NCBI GenBank assembly: GCA_000750105.3
Contig: JPHH03000020.1
Span: 62,001 to 126,000, forward strand
Source of the DNA: Tolypocladium sp. Sup5 PDA-1
Taxonomy: Eukaryota > Ascomycota > Sordariomycetes > Hypocreales > Ophiocordycipitaceae
DNA: 64,000 nucleotides
Direction: 5' to 3'
The notes below the pieces were generated by a model. The model was not told the DNA's origin and made no database searches. It saw nothing but the letters and a program-made list of their open reading frames with translations. This document shows positions 33,239-44,679 of the stretch, piece by piece. A program made the position numbers and the translations under genes. The first letter of the stretch is position 1, and every line of letters begins with the position of its first letter.

Positions 33239-36200
33239 TCATTGGGCTCCCTTCTCGCCCTCGCCGAAGCCAGTGCTGCGGCCCCTCTTCTCACCCTCGC
33301 TCTCGGCGTTGGATCCGCTCTCCTCGTCGCCGCTGACGTTGCCGCTCTTGAGGTAGTTGCCAAAGACGCGGGTCTCGAGGTCCTGCTTGAAAACGCCGAT
33401 CTTCTTGGCGGTGTGCCGGAAGTAGATTCGCTTCGCCCACTTCCACGCCTCGATGCCGAGGAAGAAGAGGATGGCCTCGATGAAGACGACGCCCCATTCC
33501 CAGCTGATGGGCGCGTGCTTGAAGACAACCGTGTTGAGCCCGGGGATGTATATGATGGGGAACATGGTGATGAAGCCGGCGACAATGGCCCAGAACAGGA
33601 ACTTGTTGCGCCAGGAGTCAATCATCCACTGGGTGAAGTACTTCTTGCTCTTGGGCTGCATGCGGAAGAACGAGCGGCGCATGTTGACCATCTCCCAGGC
33701 CAGGAAGAGGGCGAACCAGGTAAGGCAGGCAAAGGTCGTTGCGCGAGCGCGGAACACAACCTCGCAGCTGGCAGAGTACTCGTTATTGCAGTTGTTACCA
33801 ATGTCCGCGGTTCCGTTGCCGAAGCCGTAGAGCACAAGGACGAAGGATGCCAGGCAGAGCGCCGACATCCACAGACCGTAGACAACCATGTCAATGAGGA
33901 GCTCAGGGGTGAAGACGCCTTGCTTCAACTGCGTAAATTGTCAACGTGGATGCTTATTGACACACGACCCGGCCGCGGGCAAGATGGAAATGCAAGACTT
34001 ACGTTTTGGGGAGGTCGCTGCATGATATCCGGGGCAGCAATCTCGAAGCCGAGACCCATGTCGGGCATACCAGAAGTAACCATGATGATCCACAGAATCT
34101 GGACGGGTGCCAGTGGGAATACGGAGATGCCTCGGCTGTCCTTGAAGGCGAGACCAATCAAGAGCGTGCATGCCTGGGCAATGTTCTCGGCCAAGACGTG
34201 CAGGATGAACTTTTGAATGTTGTCAAACATGCGGCGGCCCTCCTCGACGGCGTTGAGAATCGACGCAAAGTTGTCGTCGGTGAGGACAATGTCAGAGGCT
34301 TCCTTGGCAACGTCCGAGCCGGCCTGGCCCATGGCAATGCCCACGTCGGCGCGCTTCAAGCTAGGCGAGTCGTTGACACCGTCACCAGTCATGGCGACGA
34401 AGCACTTGCGGCGGTGAAGAGCTTCAATCATGCGGACCTTGGTCTGAGGAGCGCAGCGGGCGACGACGAGAGGGAGAAGGGGAAGCCCGTCAATTTCCTG
34501 ATCCGTTAGTTTGTCAAAGTCGGACGCGGCCATGACCATGGTCTTGGCCACGTCGGCAGCAATCTCATTCATTCTCTTTGGCAGGATGCCGACTTCGAGA
34601 GCAATGGCACGGGCAGTCTCGGGGTGGTCACCAGTCAACATGTGGACGCTGATACCGGCCTCGTGGCACTTTGTGACGGAGGGAGCAGACTCGGGACGAG
34701 GTGGATCGTAGAGTCCAATGAGGCCACGGAATACGAGGTCCCGCTCAAACTCTCCGCGGTCAAGCTCAGCCTCGTTCTCCTTGACATGGGGAATGTCCGT
34801 CCGGCCGGCGAGCGCGAGCACACGGAGGCCGAGGCGGGCCATTGCCTCCATGTTCCGGAGCACCTCTTCCTTGACGTCTTCGCTAAACTCCTTGATCTCG
34901 TCGCCGACGGCATACTGTGGGCACGAGGTGAGGACTCGCTCGACGGCTCCCTTGGTGAAGAGCCACTGCTTGTTGGTCTCCTTGTTCTCGAAAATGACGG
35001 ACATTTTCTTCACATCAGAGTCAAAGGGGAACTCGGCCTTCTGGTGCCACTGAGCGTTCTCGCCAGCGGAGAGACGGAGTCGGTTCCAGTTGAAGCGGGA
35101 CGCAAACACTTGGATGGCAATCTCGGTCGGGTCACCTCGTCCGTGCCATTCACCGTTCACCTGGTTCACCGAAGCAAGATTGGCAAGCGAGGCGACGTTG
35201 AGATACTCCCTCAGAGTGGCGTCCTTGCCAACGAGCTCTTCGCCGTTGATGGCATCGCCGTCTCCTCCATCGGCACGGAAGTTGATGTCCTTGGGCTGTG
35301 CCCCGTTGAGACCGAGCTCTCCCACAGTGGGGTTGAGGGGCTCGTTGGTGGTACCGACGGAGTAGGTGCCGCGACCGGGGATCCAGGCCTTCTTGACAAT
35401 CATTTTACCCTGGGTAAGGGTGCCAGTCTTGTCCGAGCAGATATCTACAAGCAAGTTAAGCGATTGACGAGATGCAGGGGGGTGCGACGCTTACTAGAAA
35501 CCGCACCGAGAGCCTCGAGACTCTTGAGGTTGCGAACAATGACGTGACGCTGCACCATGCGCTTTGTGCCAGCGGCCATTGTGATGGTCAGAACAACGAT
35601 GAGGGAGGCGGGGATCATGGATAATCCCGTGGCAACGGCGTAGATGATGACTTCTTGCTTGGTGTCGAACTTGTTTGCGCCGAGAACGATGATGGCGCAA
35701 ACGATGGCGGTGCCCAGGAGCAGGAGGGCCAGCTTCGAGAGCTTCTTCTGGAGGGGCGTGCCAACGTTGACGCCGAGGAAGCGACCGACGGCGTCGGAGC
35801 AAGTCAGGGTCCACGCCTGAAGGATTCGTCCAAAGTGGGTGGTGCCGTCCTCGCGTCGCTTGGGCTGGCGACGGCGAGAGCTCTTGCCACGGAGAGCCGC
35901 GGCGATTTGGCCAATCTCGGTGTACAGACCCGTGGCGAAGACAACACCGCGGGCGCGGCCCTTGGTGACGGTGGAGGAGCTGTAGGCGACGTTGAGGCGA
36001 TCGCCTGGGCCGGTGTCGGCATCGTAGGTGGGAACAGTCTCCTTGCGGACCGGGAGAGACTCGCCAGTCAGGAGAGCCTCATTCGTTTCAAAGTTGATGG
36101 CCTCGACAAGACGGATATCAGCGGGGATGGTATCGCCAGTTTTGAGTTCGACTATGTCTCCAGGCACAATCTCGGCCGTGACGACGGTCTCGTTGTTGCC

Positions 36201-36740
36201 GTTGCGGATGGCCTGAGCGGTGGGAGAGCTGAGAGTTCTTAATGAGTCCATGGTCTTTGCGGCCTTGAACTCCTGGAAGAAGCCCACGACGATGTTGAGA
36301 ATGATGACGGCAGTAATGACACCGCCCTCAATCCATGATTGGATGCCAAACGAGGCAGCCATGGCCAAAATCAGAACCTGGGATTGAGTGGTCAGCAATC
36401 AAATAGATGCGCGCGGCGAGCCTTGGGCATCAACTGTTGCCATGTTTTCAAGGATTGGGATCCTGTCAGATGTGAGTGATGCACTTACCAAGGTCAAGGC
36501 ATTGGCGATCTGGCCGATGAAGATCTTGACCGGCTGCACGCCCTTTTGCTCGCCAAACTCGTTGCGGCCGTTGGCCTCCAGGCGCTGCCCGGCCTCTTCG
36601 GTAGAGAGCCCAACCTCGACGTCGGCCTTGAGCTGCTCGACGACCTGCTCGATCTTGAGAGCGTGGGCCGGAGCCGTCATGGGCACGTTCGACTGCCCGG
36701 AGACATGCTCCGGGGCCTCATCGTTCTGCTTGCCGCCCAT
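33239..36740 (-). CDS. ENA1: P-type sodium (potassium) efflux ATPase, ENA type (subfamily IID)
   Basis: Four exons, 36740-36489, 36377-35495, 35444-34003 and 33928-33239, give 1088 residues, the usual ENA length. The cation-ATPase N-domain (HALKIEQVVEQLKADVEVGL) precedes TM1-2. Key motifs are LTGESLPV, the phosphorylation site NICSDKTGTLTQGKM with Asp383 (rebuilt exactly across the second intron), KGAVERVL, MLTGDHPETA and TGDGVNDSPSLKRADVGIAM. Ten hydrophobic segments fit the family, with the last four after TSGMPDMGLGFEIAAPDIMQ. The C-terminus is Ser/Glu-rich and cytoplasmic. ENA pumps export Na+, Li+ or K+ from the plasma membrane at high salt and alkaline pH. The gene-poor flanks and possible PacC sites are consistent with an extended regulated promoter. 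Confidence 0.95.
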
Positions 36741-36884
36741 TGCGAGCAAACAAACCGATGAGAGGGCGTCGAACGGGGGTTCTTGCTGTTGCGATGCGAA
36801 CGGGGAGGCGTTGTTGGTTGTACGGTGACGATGTAAGTGCCACGAAGTGGCAGACGAGCTTGGACACGCGGGGCTGATGGGAAC

Positions 36885-36990
36885 TCGCCACAACAATGAT
36901 GAGGGAGGACAAAGAAGGAAGAAGAGCTTGAGATGAGGAAGAGGAAGAAGAGGAGGGAAGAGGAGGATGAGGAGGATAGCAGGGGTAATA
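36885..36990 (-). promoter_or_regulatory. CT-rich leader/core promoter tract of the sodium ATPase gene
   Basis: On the coding strand, 150-250 bases before the ATG, this is a dense pyrimidine run (repeated CTTCTTCCT and CTCCTCAT units). Such CT-rich tracts mark transcription start regions of strongly expressed filamentous fungal genes. A TTTAAATG-like element lies upstream near 37037. Confidence 0.4.
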
Positions 36991-39504
36991 TGTCCAGAGG
37001 GGAGAAAGAGACTTCGGTACTCTGCGGCTCTAGGGCATTTAAGTGTGGGCGGCCCGGCGATGGACGGGCGAATCGACTCTCGGAGATGGAGTTTGGCGTG
37101 TCGGTGCATGCTAGCACGCCCAGGATGACTTCATCCGGGTCGCCAACGCTCAGAATTTGTCGTCGTCGCCCGAGGCCGGGGTGTCTTGGCGGCTCACACG
37201 GAGTCATGGTTATGCTGGAGAGCCAAGAAAGGGCTGGGCGCCGGACAGTGCGCGCCAGCACAGTCCGTCCAGGGGACCGTTGAAGGATATCCGCCAACCC
37301 AAAACCCGAGATGCGGCAGACAGACGCCTGGAGTTGACGCTCGCTTCACTTTGGGCACTGGCGCGCGTATCGCAAACGGCGTCGGCTGCGCGTGTTCAGG
37401 CATGGGGACGGGACGGCTGTCTCACCTTTTCCTGGGGGCGGCGATGTCCTGCGTGTATGCGAAGCCACCTGAGTGGCTGAAGACCTGACGCTCGAGGCAG
37501 CAAGCAACAGCAACAAACAAGCCCGAGGTGGTGTAAGTGCCATCCCGCCGGGCCTAGACGCTGGAGAGCATCTTGTTTGCCGTTTTCGCCGTTTTGGGCC
37601 TTTGAAGAGCCTGGAGGAGGGTCGCACAGAGAAACAACAGGACGCTGTGCCACCACAGCGATGGGTCGTCCAACTGCGCTGCCCGTTTCCTCTCTTGCGC
37701 AACTCGAGACCCTGCGTACAACGAGGGCCGGGGGTGTCGTCTCGCGGCATAGGTACGAGTAGAGAATGCTCCCCCACGCCGATGTTTGAAGTGCGAACGG
37801 TGGCACTTGTCGTCACGATCGATCGCGGTCTCGTTCCTGGTGTTGAGTCTTGGCGGCGTATCACGATGCACGGACATCTGCGCCAGGGGAAGAGCGCTAA
37901 CAGTGTCCGAAAAAAGAACGAGCCGGGCGCCTGATGCAGCTATTTTCAGTCGCCTGATCGCCGTTGTTGGCGAGTTTCTGCGATGCGTGTACGGGGCGAG
38001 GGAGTTGATCTTTGAGTCTCCTCTTCGTAGTCTTCACGATGCGGAGATGCGTACCGTACGCGCCGCACGCCGCACTGTACAAGGGTCCCCGCTATGGGGA
38101 TTCCAGGCAGGTAGTGCTTTGCGGTGTGGTCTTGGCGGGTGCGGGATTGGCCAATGGGCGCGCGCGGGCCCCAGTTCTTCGGTTACAGCCTCCCCGCTGC
38201 CAAGCGATAAGGTTTTGGGCTGTGCTTTAATAGCGATGCTAGCTCGGTGGAAGGCCGTGGGGCGCTCGCTCCTGCTGTTTCTTCCCCTTGGCCCAACAGT
38301 GAGTGTGGCTTTGCTTGTGGCCTGTTCCAGCGGCTGGGGCTGGGCAGTGGCAAACGCTGAAAACGTTCGAGAAGCATCGCGGAAAACGTCGAGGCTCAAC
38401 GGCAGCTGTAGCTCTGCGGCGCAAGCACAAGCAGGAATGCTGCCGCCCAGGGTGCGTGGCATGTGCCGTGACACATCGATACCGAAGCCCTGCGTGCGAA
38501 GAACCCGGAGAGTTGTCGGTTGTCAACGTTGTTGCGATCCCATGGAGTGCTCTAAGGCTTGTGGGTCCCTTCTCCCCCCAAACTCCCCTGTAACTGCCAT
38601 TTCGGTACTTCTATCACAAGCCAATGATCTAGTTAAAAGAAGTATCATTTTAATGCGCTAGCATCTGATTGTTTTGTCCCTGTAGTTCAGGACCCAGAAG
38701 CCTTAGAGAACTCCAAGGGCTATCATACCTAGGTACCTAGGCACTGTACGACCTCCTCCTGGGCCCACGGTTTGCATCTGGATATGCGAGTCAGGCACCG
38801 GGGATCGGTGCTTGCTTCATCAGCAGCATCAGTGCCCACCGCCACCGGTTCGTTTTGCCTTTGCCCCTCCTGACGGGGTACGGAGAGCTCCAGCGCCAAA
38901 CCTTGACCAGTGCCGCCACGCAATCCTCGTTGCGCCATCGCGGGAGTGCCAAGACAGTCCGGGTGGTTGGCATCACGACGCACGTGCTCCGCTCCGAAGC
39001 CGTGAAAGGCTCGGAACTCTTCACCATTGCATTGGCAGAGGATGGAGGACTGATTGGAAGGCTTTTGCTGTCGCTTCCGGACGGGTGATGCCGCTTGCCC
39101 CGGGCATGCCGTGAACACGCGCCACGGTGACATTGAGCGCTCGTCATTTGATCTGTGGAACTCGGCATCGTGCCATGAACCATGTGTATGCAGACGCCGC
39201 ACTAGAGGCAAGATCCGGAGCCGACATCTGCCTGCGCCAAAAGCAGCACCTGCACGCCGCCTCCTCGGCCAGCGCCAGAGACGCAAAGAGGTTAGCATAT
39301 TCATGCAACGCGTCGACCCCGGCCGGGTTACACCCTGTTGCAGAGTTCTGTGCGTCGGCATGTGCAGGCGAATGGTTAGGTAAAGGCAAGTCATCACGGT
39401 TGTGCGGTGTGCTCAGCGGCATGCGAGACAATTTATCAGAGACAACTCGACGGCCCGAGCACATAAGCCGAGGAGCCGTTTGGTTTCCGAAAGACTTTGG
39501 CTCT

Positions 39505-39533
39505 CCGGAGTACGAAGTAGTCCGTACTCCGTA
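39505..39533. repeat. Cluster of TACGGAGTA-type motifs
   Basis: CCGGAGTA at 39505-39512 is followed by an inverted TACTCCGTA at 39525-39533, giving a loose palindrome around GAAGTAGTC. Confidence 0.6.
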
Positions 39534-39853
39534 GACGACATGGGCCCCGTGACTTTCAGGCTTGACTCCAGTTCGCATGGCGCTCCGGGACGGGGCTATT
39601 TATAGCATTCCGGGGTCGAATAAGCTTGCAACAGGGGCTTGTTCACGACGTAAGGTCTGGAACAAAGCCCCAAGCTTGCGCAATGTTTCGTGCCCCGGTG
39701 GCCGGACATGTCACGGCTTGTCGGAGCTCGCCCATCAGATTGCCCAATGCCATTGCTTACGACGCAGATCATGGGGAAGGCGTGGGGTGGCTGGACTCTG
39801 GACGGGGTCTATGTGAACCCAAATCGGGGGCGCGGTGAGCGTGGCATTGTACC

Positions 39854-40522
39854 TCAGTCCACAGCTCCAGAGCTCTGCAAGCTGGAGGTAAAGAAAACAA
39901 TAAAGGCATCGATGTACGATAACATGGTATAGAGGATATCTATAGACAGCGAGCCTGTGTATACCTGCACTGAGTATAGTGACTCTGATCCGTGAATCTT
40001 TGCTGCATTCCTCCCAACTGATTCCGTCCTCGTCGTCTCGGTGTTGCTTCTCGTGTGCTGCCGCCTGGTTGTCTTGGCGAGAGAGCTGACGGCGGACATC
40101 CTGGCCATGTGACTGGGAGTTGGAGTTGGAATTGGAAGCTTTCCCACTCGGCCGCTGCTCCGCTTCTCGACACCAGCCGGTTTGGCGCCAGGTGGTGGTT
40201 TGGTAACACCCTTCCTCGACGGCGGGCTGAAACGGGTGTTGTGTTGGCGTTGGTCATCGTGAGCAGCGGCGGTTGAAGGAGCGTCCTTTCTGGGCTCGAG
40301 AGCCCCAGCGTCGATGGAAGCGAGATATTAGGTGCGTTTCTTTTCATCGGTAGATAGGCGTTGTTGATCGTCGTGGGCTTCAGCGCGACCTTGGGTACCG
40401 AGTGCGCGGCCACGGAGGGTGGACTCTAGGATGCCCCATTTCGCGACCGCTTTGCGCATAGATAAACCATTTACTATACCTCTGATAGCGCCTTCGATAT
40501 CGGATTCAGAACTATAGCCATT
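39854..40522 (-). pseudogene. Relic with psq-type helix-turn-helix (pogo/CENP-B-like transposase ancestry)
   Basis: The minus strand from 40522 reads SESDIEGAIRGI, then NGLSMRKAVAKWGILESTLR, then AEAHDDQQRLSTDEKKR and a TAA at 40328-40330. This is the classic fungal psq HTH layout, in which helix-turn-helix RKAA..WG(I/V)P.STL is followed by A.AHE.QQRLS..QEKRL, found in pogo/Fot1-like transposases and their domesticated derivatives. After the TAA the same frame stays open for 158 codons to 39854 (Pro/Arg/Ser-rich, no DDE catalytic domain recognised). There is no in-frame ATG upstream before a stop. It is best read as a truncated, broken element or a decayed domesticated gene. An unrecognised upstream exon is possible. 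Confidence 0.65.
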
Positions 40523-42064
40523 TTATGTAGAAACGCAGAAGTGCAGGTTCGGTTGAAGATCTAGCATAGGTGGTAATGTTCCGGTGTGTAAGCTGGAAGT
40601 GCGCGGTTATGTACCACGCGTCCCGCCTTGGTACTTGGACAAATGTGGCTCTTGCCTCGAGATGAGTTTCTAAAATCTTTGTCCCAGCATCTATCAAGCA
40701 AGGCGAGGCCAGCATCGGGTGGAAATAAAAGGAACAGGCAGGAACAAGCAGCTCACCTCCCACACGTTTCCATCAACTCACCTCCATACGCCACATGTCC
40801 TCAACAAAGGCCAACCGTGGCTTGGACTCTAAGTCAGTCCCACGGACTGCCCAAAGTTGCTATCCCGCGTTTGTGCTCCCAAGCTGATACTCATCACGAA
40901 CTCCATCAGGACACGAGGCCAGTTGCCCAACTCGGTTACGGACGAGCCGGAGCGGCCGTCGGTCACGCTGGACCGTTACTACCTGGCAACTGATGATCCC
41001 GTCAACTCGCAGATGGCTGGACGACCGAGGGAGAGTTTCTACTGGCCTCGTGCTACGAGTAGCACAAGACCTGGCGGCTGGGGATCGCTCTACGCGGGCA
41101 AGCGGCATCTCGGCCCGGAACCAGCCAACCAGTAATGTCGCCGATGGCCTTGGGGCGATAGATACTCGGGGCATGTGGCAATGGCATGCCAGACGGTTCG
41201 GGAACCTTGCACAATGCTACTGGGGGAAAAGACGCGGCCGTGAAGAAAGTTGTTCGGTTCGCGTCGATGGTCGATGGCTTTCAACACTCACGTTGTCGCG
41301 ACTCGGCACCCAGCCATCGTTTAGATCGCTCCGTTGGTCTTGGCCTCTGCAACGGCCATCGTCGATGCAACCACACCTTGTGAAGATCCCAAGGCACGAT
41401 TACGCATTTGCCAGGTCGCGTTGGTCGCACAGAGGGTTGCTTGTGCTGCTCGTGGTGGTGACTGGTGAGCCTCGTCGTTGTTGATGAGATGCCCATTTCG
41501 GGCTTGGTGACACGTTACCCAGGTCTCTGATTGGTCAGCTTGCGTTCGTGGGGCGCGGGCTGCACATGGTCCGGTACGTCATTGGGTACCTGGGTGTACG
41601 TACCGCCAGGAAGCTTGTTGATGGATCGGCCGATGGCATGCCACACATGAAGTCATTGACATCGTAGGCGCTGCGAATCGAGGAATTCCGCCAGTGATCG
41701 ATCCGAATGCCTCCCGCCACGGTACCTGGGAGGCAAGGAGGGCCTGCTGGTCTCTGGAGGCTTTCCCAGGGCGGCTCCAGGTACCTACCAACCCTAACGT
41801 CCTTCGTTTTACTCGTACTCCCTTTCGCCCTTGGCCTCAGCGGCACACCGCACCTCTACATTGCACGCGCATGACGCACCCGCGCCGCAACCGTCATCGT
41901 TCGCTTCGTCCGGATTGGAACCTCCGGCTACTATCGTGTGCTACTGCACACCTACGTCTGAGCGTGCAGCGGCGGCCTCGAGGACGGCCGCCATGGTGGC
42001 CTCTCCCGGCCTTTATACATACGACTGCGCCGAGGCCGATTGACGAAGAGTGACTTGCGCGCTC
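40523..42064. other. Intergenic, upstream of the UV damage endonuclease gene
   Basis: About 1.5 kb with no recognised gene. The plus-strand frame 40857-41135 reads fairly protein-like but has no ATG-led start or family match. A GATCGATC palindrome lies at 41696-41703, 362 bases before the upstream ATG. Confidence 0.45.
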
Positions 42065-44071
42065 ATGTCACCAACCTCATCACGTCTTGCCACCCCTGCC
42101 CTGCGCCGTATTTGTGCAAACGCTGCCTTCCCACGCCCACGACTACCGAGAAATCCACGACTTCGACGATTCATCGCCGCCGCCGCCGCCATGCCGCCCA
42201 AACGGAAGAGGATCGAGCCACACCCGGCGCCGCCGCGTCCAGAGCCCCCTCGGCGAAGCACCAGGAGGGCCGGGGACGCTCCCGGGCCTGAATACGGGGC
42301 CAATGAGCCACCCCAGGAGAAATCAGCGCAGCAGAAAAGGGCAGACGATGCTTGGGCTTCGAGAGAAGCAGTCGAACGCGCGATGCAGGATTTGAGTGAG
42401 ATGGAGCACAAGCTGCAGGACGAGGTCAGAAGGCAGCGTCTCGCAGTGGAGAGTTCCAACTTCAGCGTCGATGCCGAAGCCGCGGCCAAGACGGCACTTC
42501 ACACATCAAAGCCGGTGGCGAAAGAACTCATGCCAGAAACGTCCAAAGACAAGCCCCGCACAAGAACCGTGGAGCAGCTGCTTGGAGACGAGCACGATGG
42601 AGCCCAGGCTTGCCAGGACCACGGCCCCGAGGCCGCGGTGGAAGAAAATGGCCAAGACAGGGGCGCCAGGAGGCCGCCACCCACAAACAGTGAGAAACTA
42701 CCTCTACCATGGTCCGGTCGGCTAGGTTATGTGAGGACGCCTCGGAAGCAGATTCGTGGCTGGCCCTGCCGCTCATCTGGTGTGCCATCTGAAGCTGAAG
42801 CTAACTGAGACCAGGCCTGCCTCAACACCTACTTAAGGTCCGCCAACCCACCGGTCTTCTCCTCAAGGACCTGTCGGCTGGGTTCGATCATCGATCATCG
42901 GCACCCCTTGCAAGACTCGACGCAGCCAGAGCATCCAACCAAGAATCGGCCTGACAAGTCAAAGCCGGCGGACGTCAAGCGGGGCCTCAAATACGTCCAG
43001 GATATTGGTCTCGCCAACGCAAGGGACATTGTCAAGATGATATGGTGGAATGACAAGTACGGCATCAAGTTCATGAGGCTGAGCAGCGAAATGTTTCCGT
43101 TTGCCAGCCATGCGGAACATGGCTACAAGCTGGCGCCGTTTGCCTCTGAAGCCTTGGCCGAGGCAGGCAGGTTGGCGGCCGAGTTGGGCCACCGCCTCAC
43201 GACGCATCCTGGGCAGTTCACCCAGATTGCCAGTCCGAGAAAGGAGGTGAATGTTGCCGCAATTCGCGATTTAGAGTACCACAACGAGCTGCTCTCCTTG
43301 TTGAAGCTCCCGGACCAGCTGGATCGAGACGCCGTCATGATACTGCACATGGGCGGCGGATACGGCGACAAGGCAGCCACTCTGGACCGGTTCCGCGAAA
43401 ACTACGCCACGTTATCCGACGGCGCCAAGCGGAGGCTGGTGCTGGAAAACGACGACGTCGTGTGGTGCGTGCATGACCTGCTGCCCATCTGCGAAGAGCT
43501 CAACATTCCCCTGGTCCTCGACTTTCACCACCACAACATCCTATTCGATCCCTGCATGCGAGAAGGAACCCTAGATATCACAGCTCTGTACGACCGCATC
43601 CGCGCTACATGGACGAGAAAGAAGATTACCCAGAAGATGCATTACAGCGAGTCGACGGCCTCGGCAATCACGCCTCGTGATCGGAGAAAACACTCGGCGC
43701 GCGTCAAGACGCTGCCGCCCTGCGCGCTGGACATGGATCTGATGATCGAGGCCAAGGACAAGGAGCAGGCCGTCTTTGAGCTCATGCGGACGTTTAAGCT
43801 GCCCGGCTGGGACCGCTTCAACGATATTGTGCCGTACGAGCGAGACGACGAGCCGAGGAAGGCGGTGATGAAGAAGGCGAAGAAGGGTAAGAATGGCAAG
43901 CAGGGAGACGCCGGCGTAGAAGGCGATATTGAGGTGCCCGAGACGGTCGTCAGTCCCGAGAGCTTTGGTATGGGCGGCGCAGAGAATAGAGTATACTGGC
44001 CCGAGGGCATGGAGGAGTGGCTGCGGCCGCGGAAGAGGGAGCTCAGGAAAGGTAAAAAGGGCGACGACTGA
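42065..44071 (+). CDS. uve1: UV damage endonuclease (UvdE/UVE1 family)
   Basis: Two exons, 42065-42730 and 42815-44071 (GTGAGG..ACCAG), give 640 residues from the upstream ATG or 598 from the ATG at 42191. The join restores RLGYACLNTYLRSANPPVFS, the conserved opening of the UvdE TIM barrel. Metal-binding and catalytic segments follow: MRLSSEMFPFASHAEHGY, LTTHPGQFTQIASPRKEV, DAVMILHMGGGYGDK, RLVLENDDVVW and LVLDFHHHNILFD. A helical acidic/basic linker precedes the barrel (MQDLSEMEHKLQDEVRRQRL). The enzyme nicks DNA 5' of UV photoproducts and other distortions to start alternative excision repair. The extra 42 N-terminal residues are Arg/Ala/Ser-rich without acids, like a mitochondrial presequence, so both forms may be used. 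Confidence 0.93.
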
Positions 44072-44679
44072 TATTGATGCGCGTGCGGTGTATGGTGTTT
44101 CACGGTGTTTGAGATGTGTACGACAATACATGCAATAAGTGTTGTGGTATTTCATGACGAGGGCGAGTTCAAGCCGGTAACTCAGACTGCCAACGCTTTT
44201 CGACTACCCTATACTCTGGATTGGCGGTGAGCCCAGCACCGGACAGTGTCGTCTACGCCTTTTAATGACGGTTCATGTCTGATCTGTTGTACAATTGCCT
44301 TATTGAACTGCTCATCTTCCCTACATAAAAAGGTGCCGGCCATTTCTTGCATAAATTGCTCGTGTCTGACAGTGACGTCGCTGGTATTATTAGTCCGCTC
44401 TCAGCGCACGGTGGAAAACATCGTGGAAAGATCCACAGTGCAGCTTGTGGCAAGCCTGCGCAAGCTTGACCTAAACGCACTGTGCATTTTTTGCATATTT
44501 CTCTCCCTTTGCAAGCTTCATCGTCAGCCTCATTCTCTATACTCTCAACTGCGGGATTACCATTCAATTCGCGACAAGAATCGCCTCGTCTGTTACGAAG
44601 CGAGGCCGAAGTCTTCTCCCAGCCTCGCAATTTGGCTGGAAACTGCCGGCGGTAGAGACACCCGCAGCCTTTGTGCAAC
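44072..44679. other. Intergenic between uve1 and the SET-domain gene
   Basis: About 610 bases serving as 3' flank and then promoter. No gene recognised. Confidence 0.55.

Larger units (their letters stand above)
36741..39853. other. Gene-poor upstream flank of the sodium ATPase gene, 3.1 kb
   Basis: No gene recognised. Frames of up to 291 codons (for example 37786-38661 plus) lack domain-like sequence. GCCAAG elements in inverted orientation occur at 37185-37190 and 37222-37227. A dense TACTCCGTA-type motif patch occurs at 39505-39533. Confidence 0.5.

Noticed and set aside
37786..38661. A 291-codon frame upstream of the sodium ATPase
   Set aside because: No recognisable domain or splice pattern, overlapping minus frames of similar length, and a poorly protein-like composition.
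38855..39088. A plus-strand frame containing VRVVGITTHVLRSEAVKGSE
   Set aside because: It reads somewhat like protein but starts only at non-ATG codons and has no splice sites or family. Kept as a weak possibility only.
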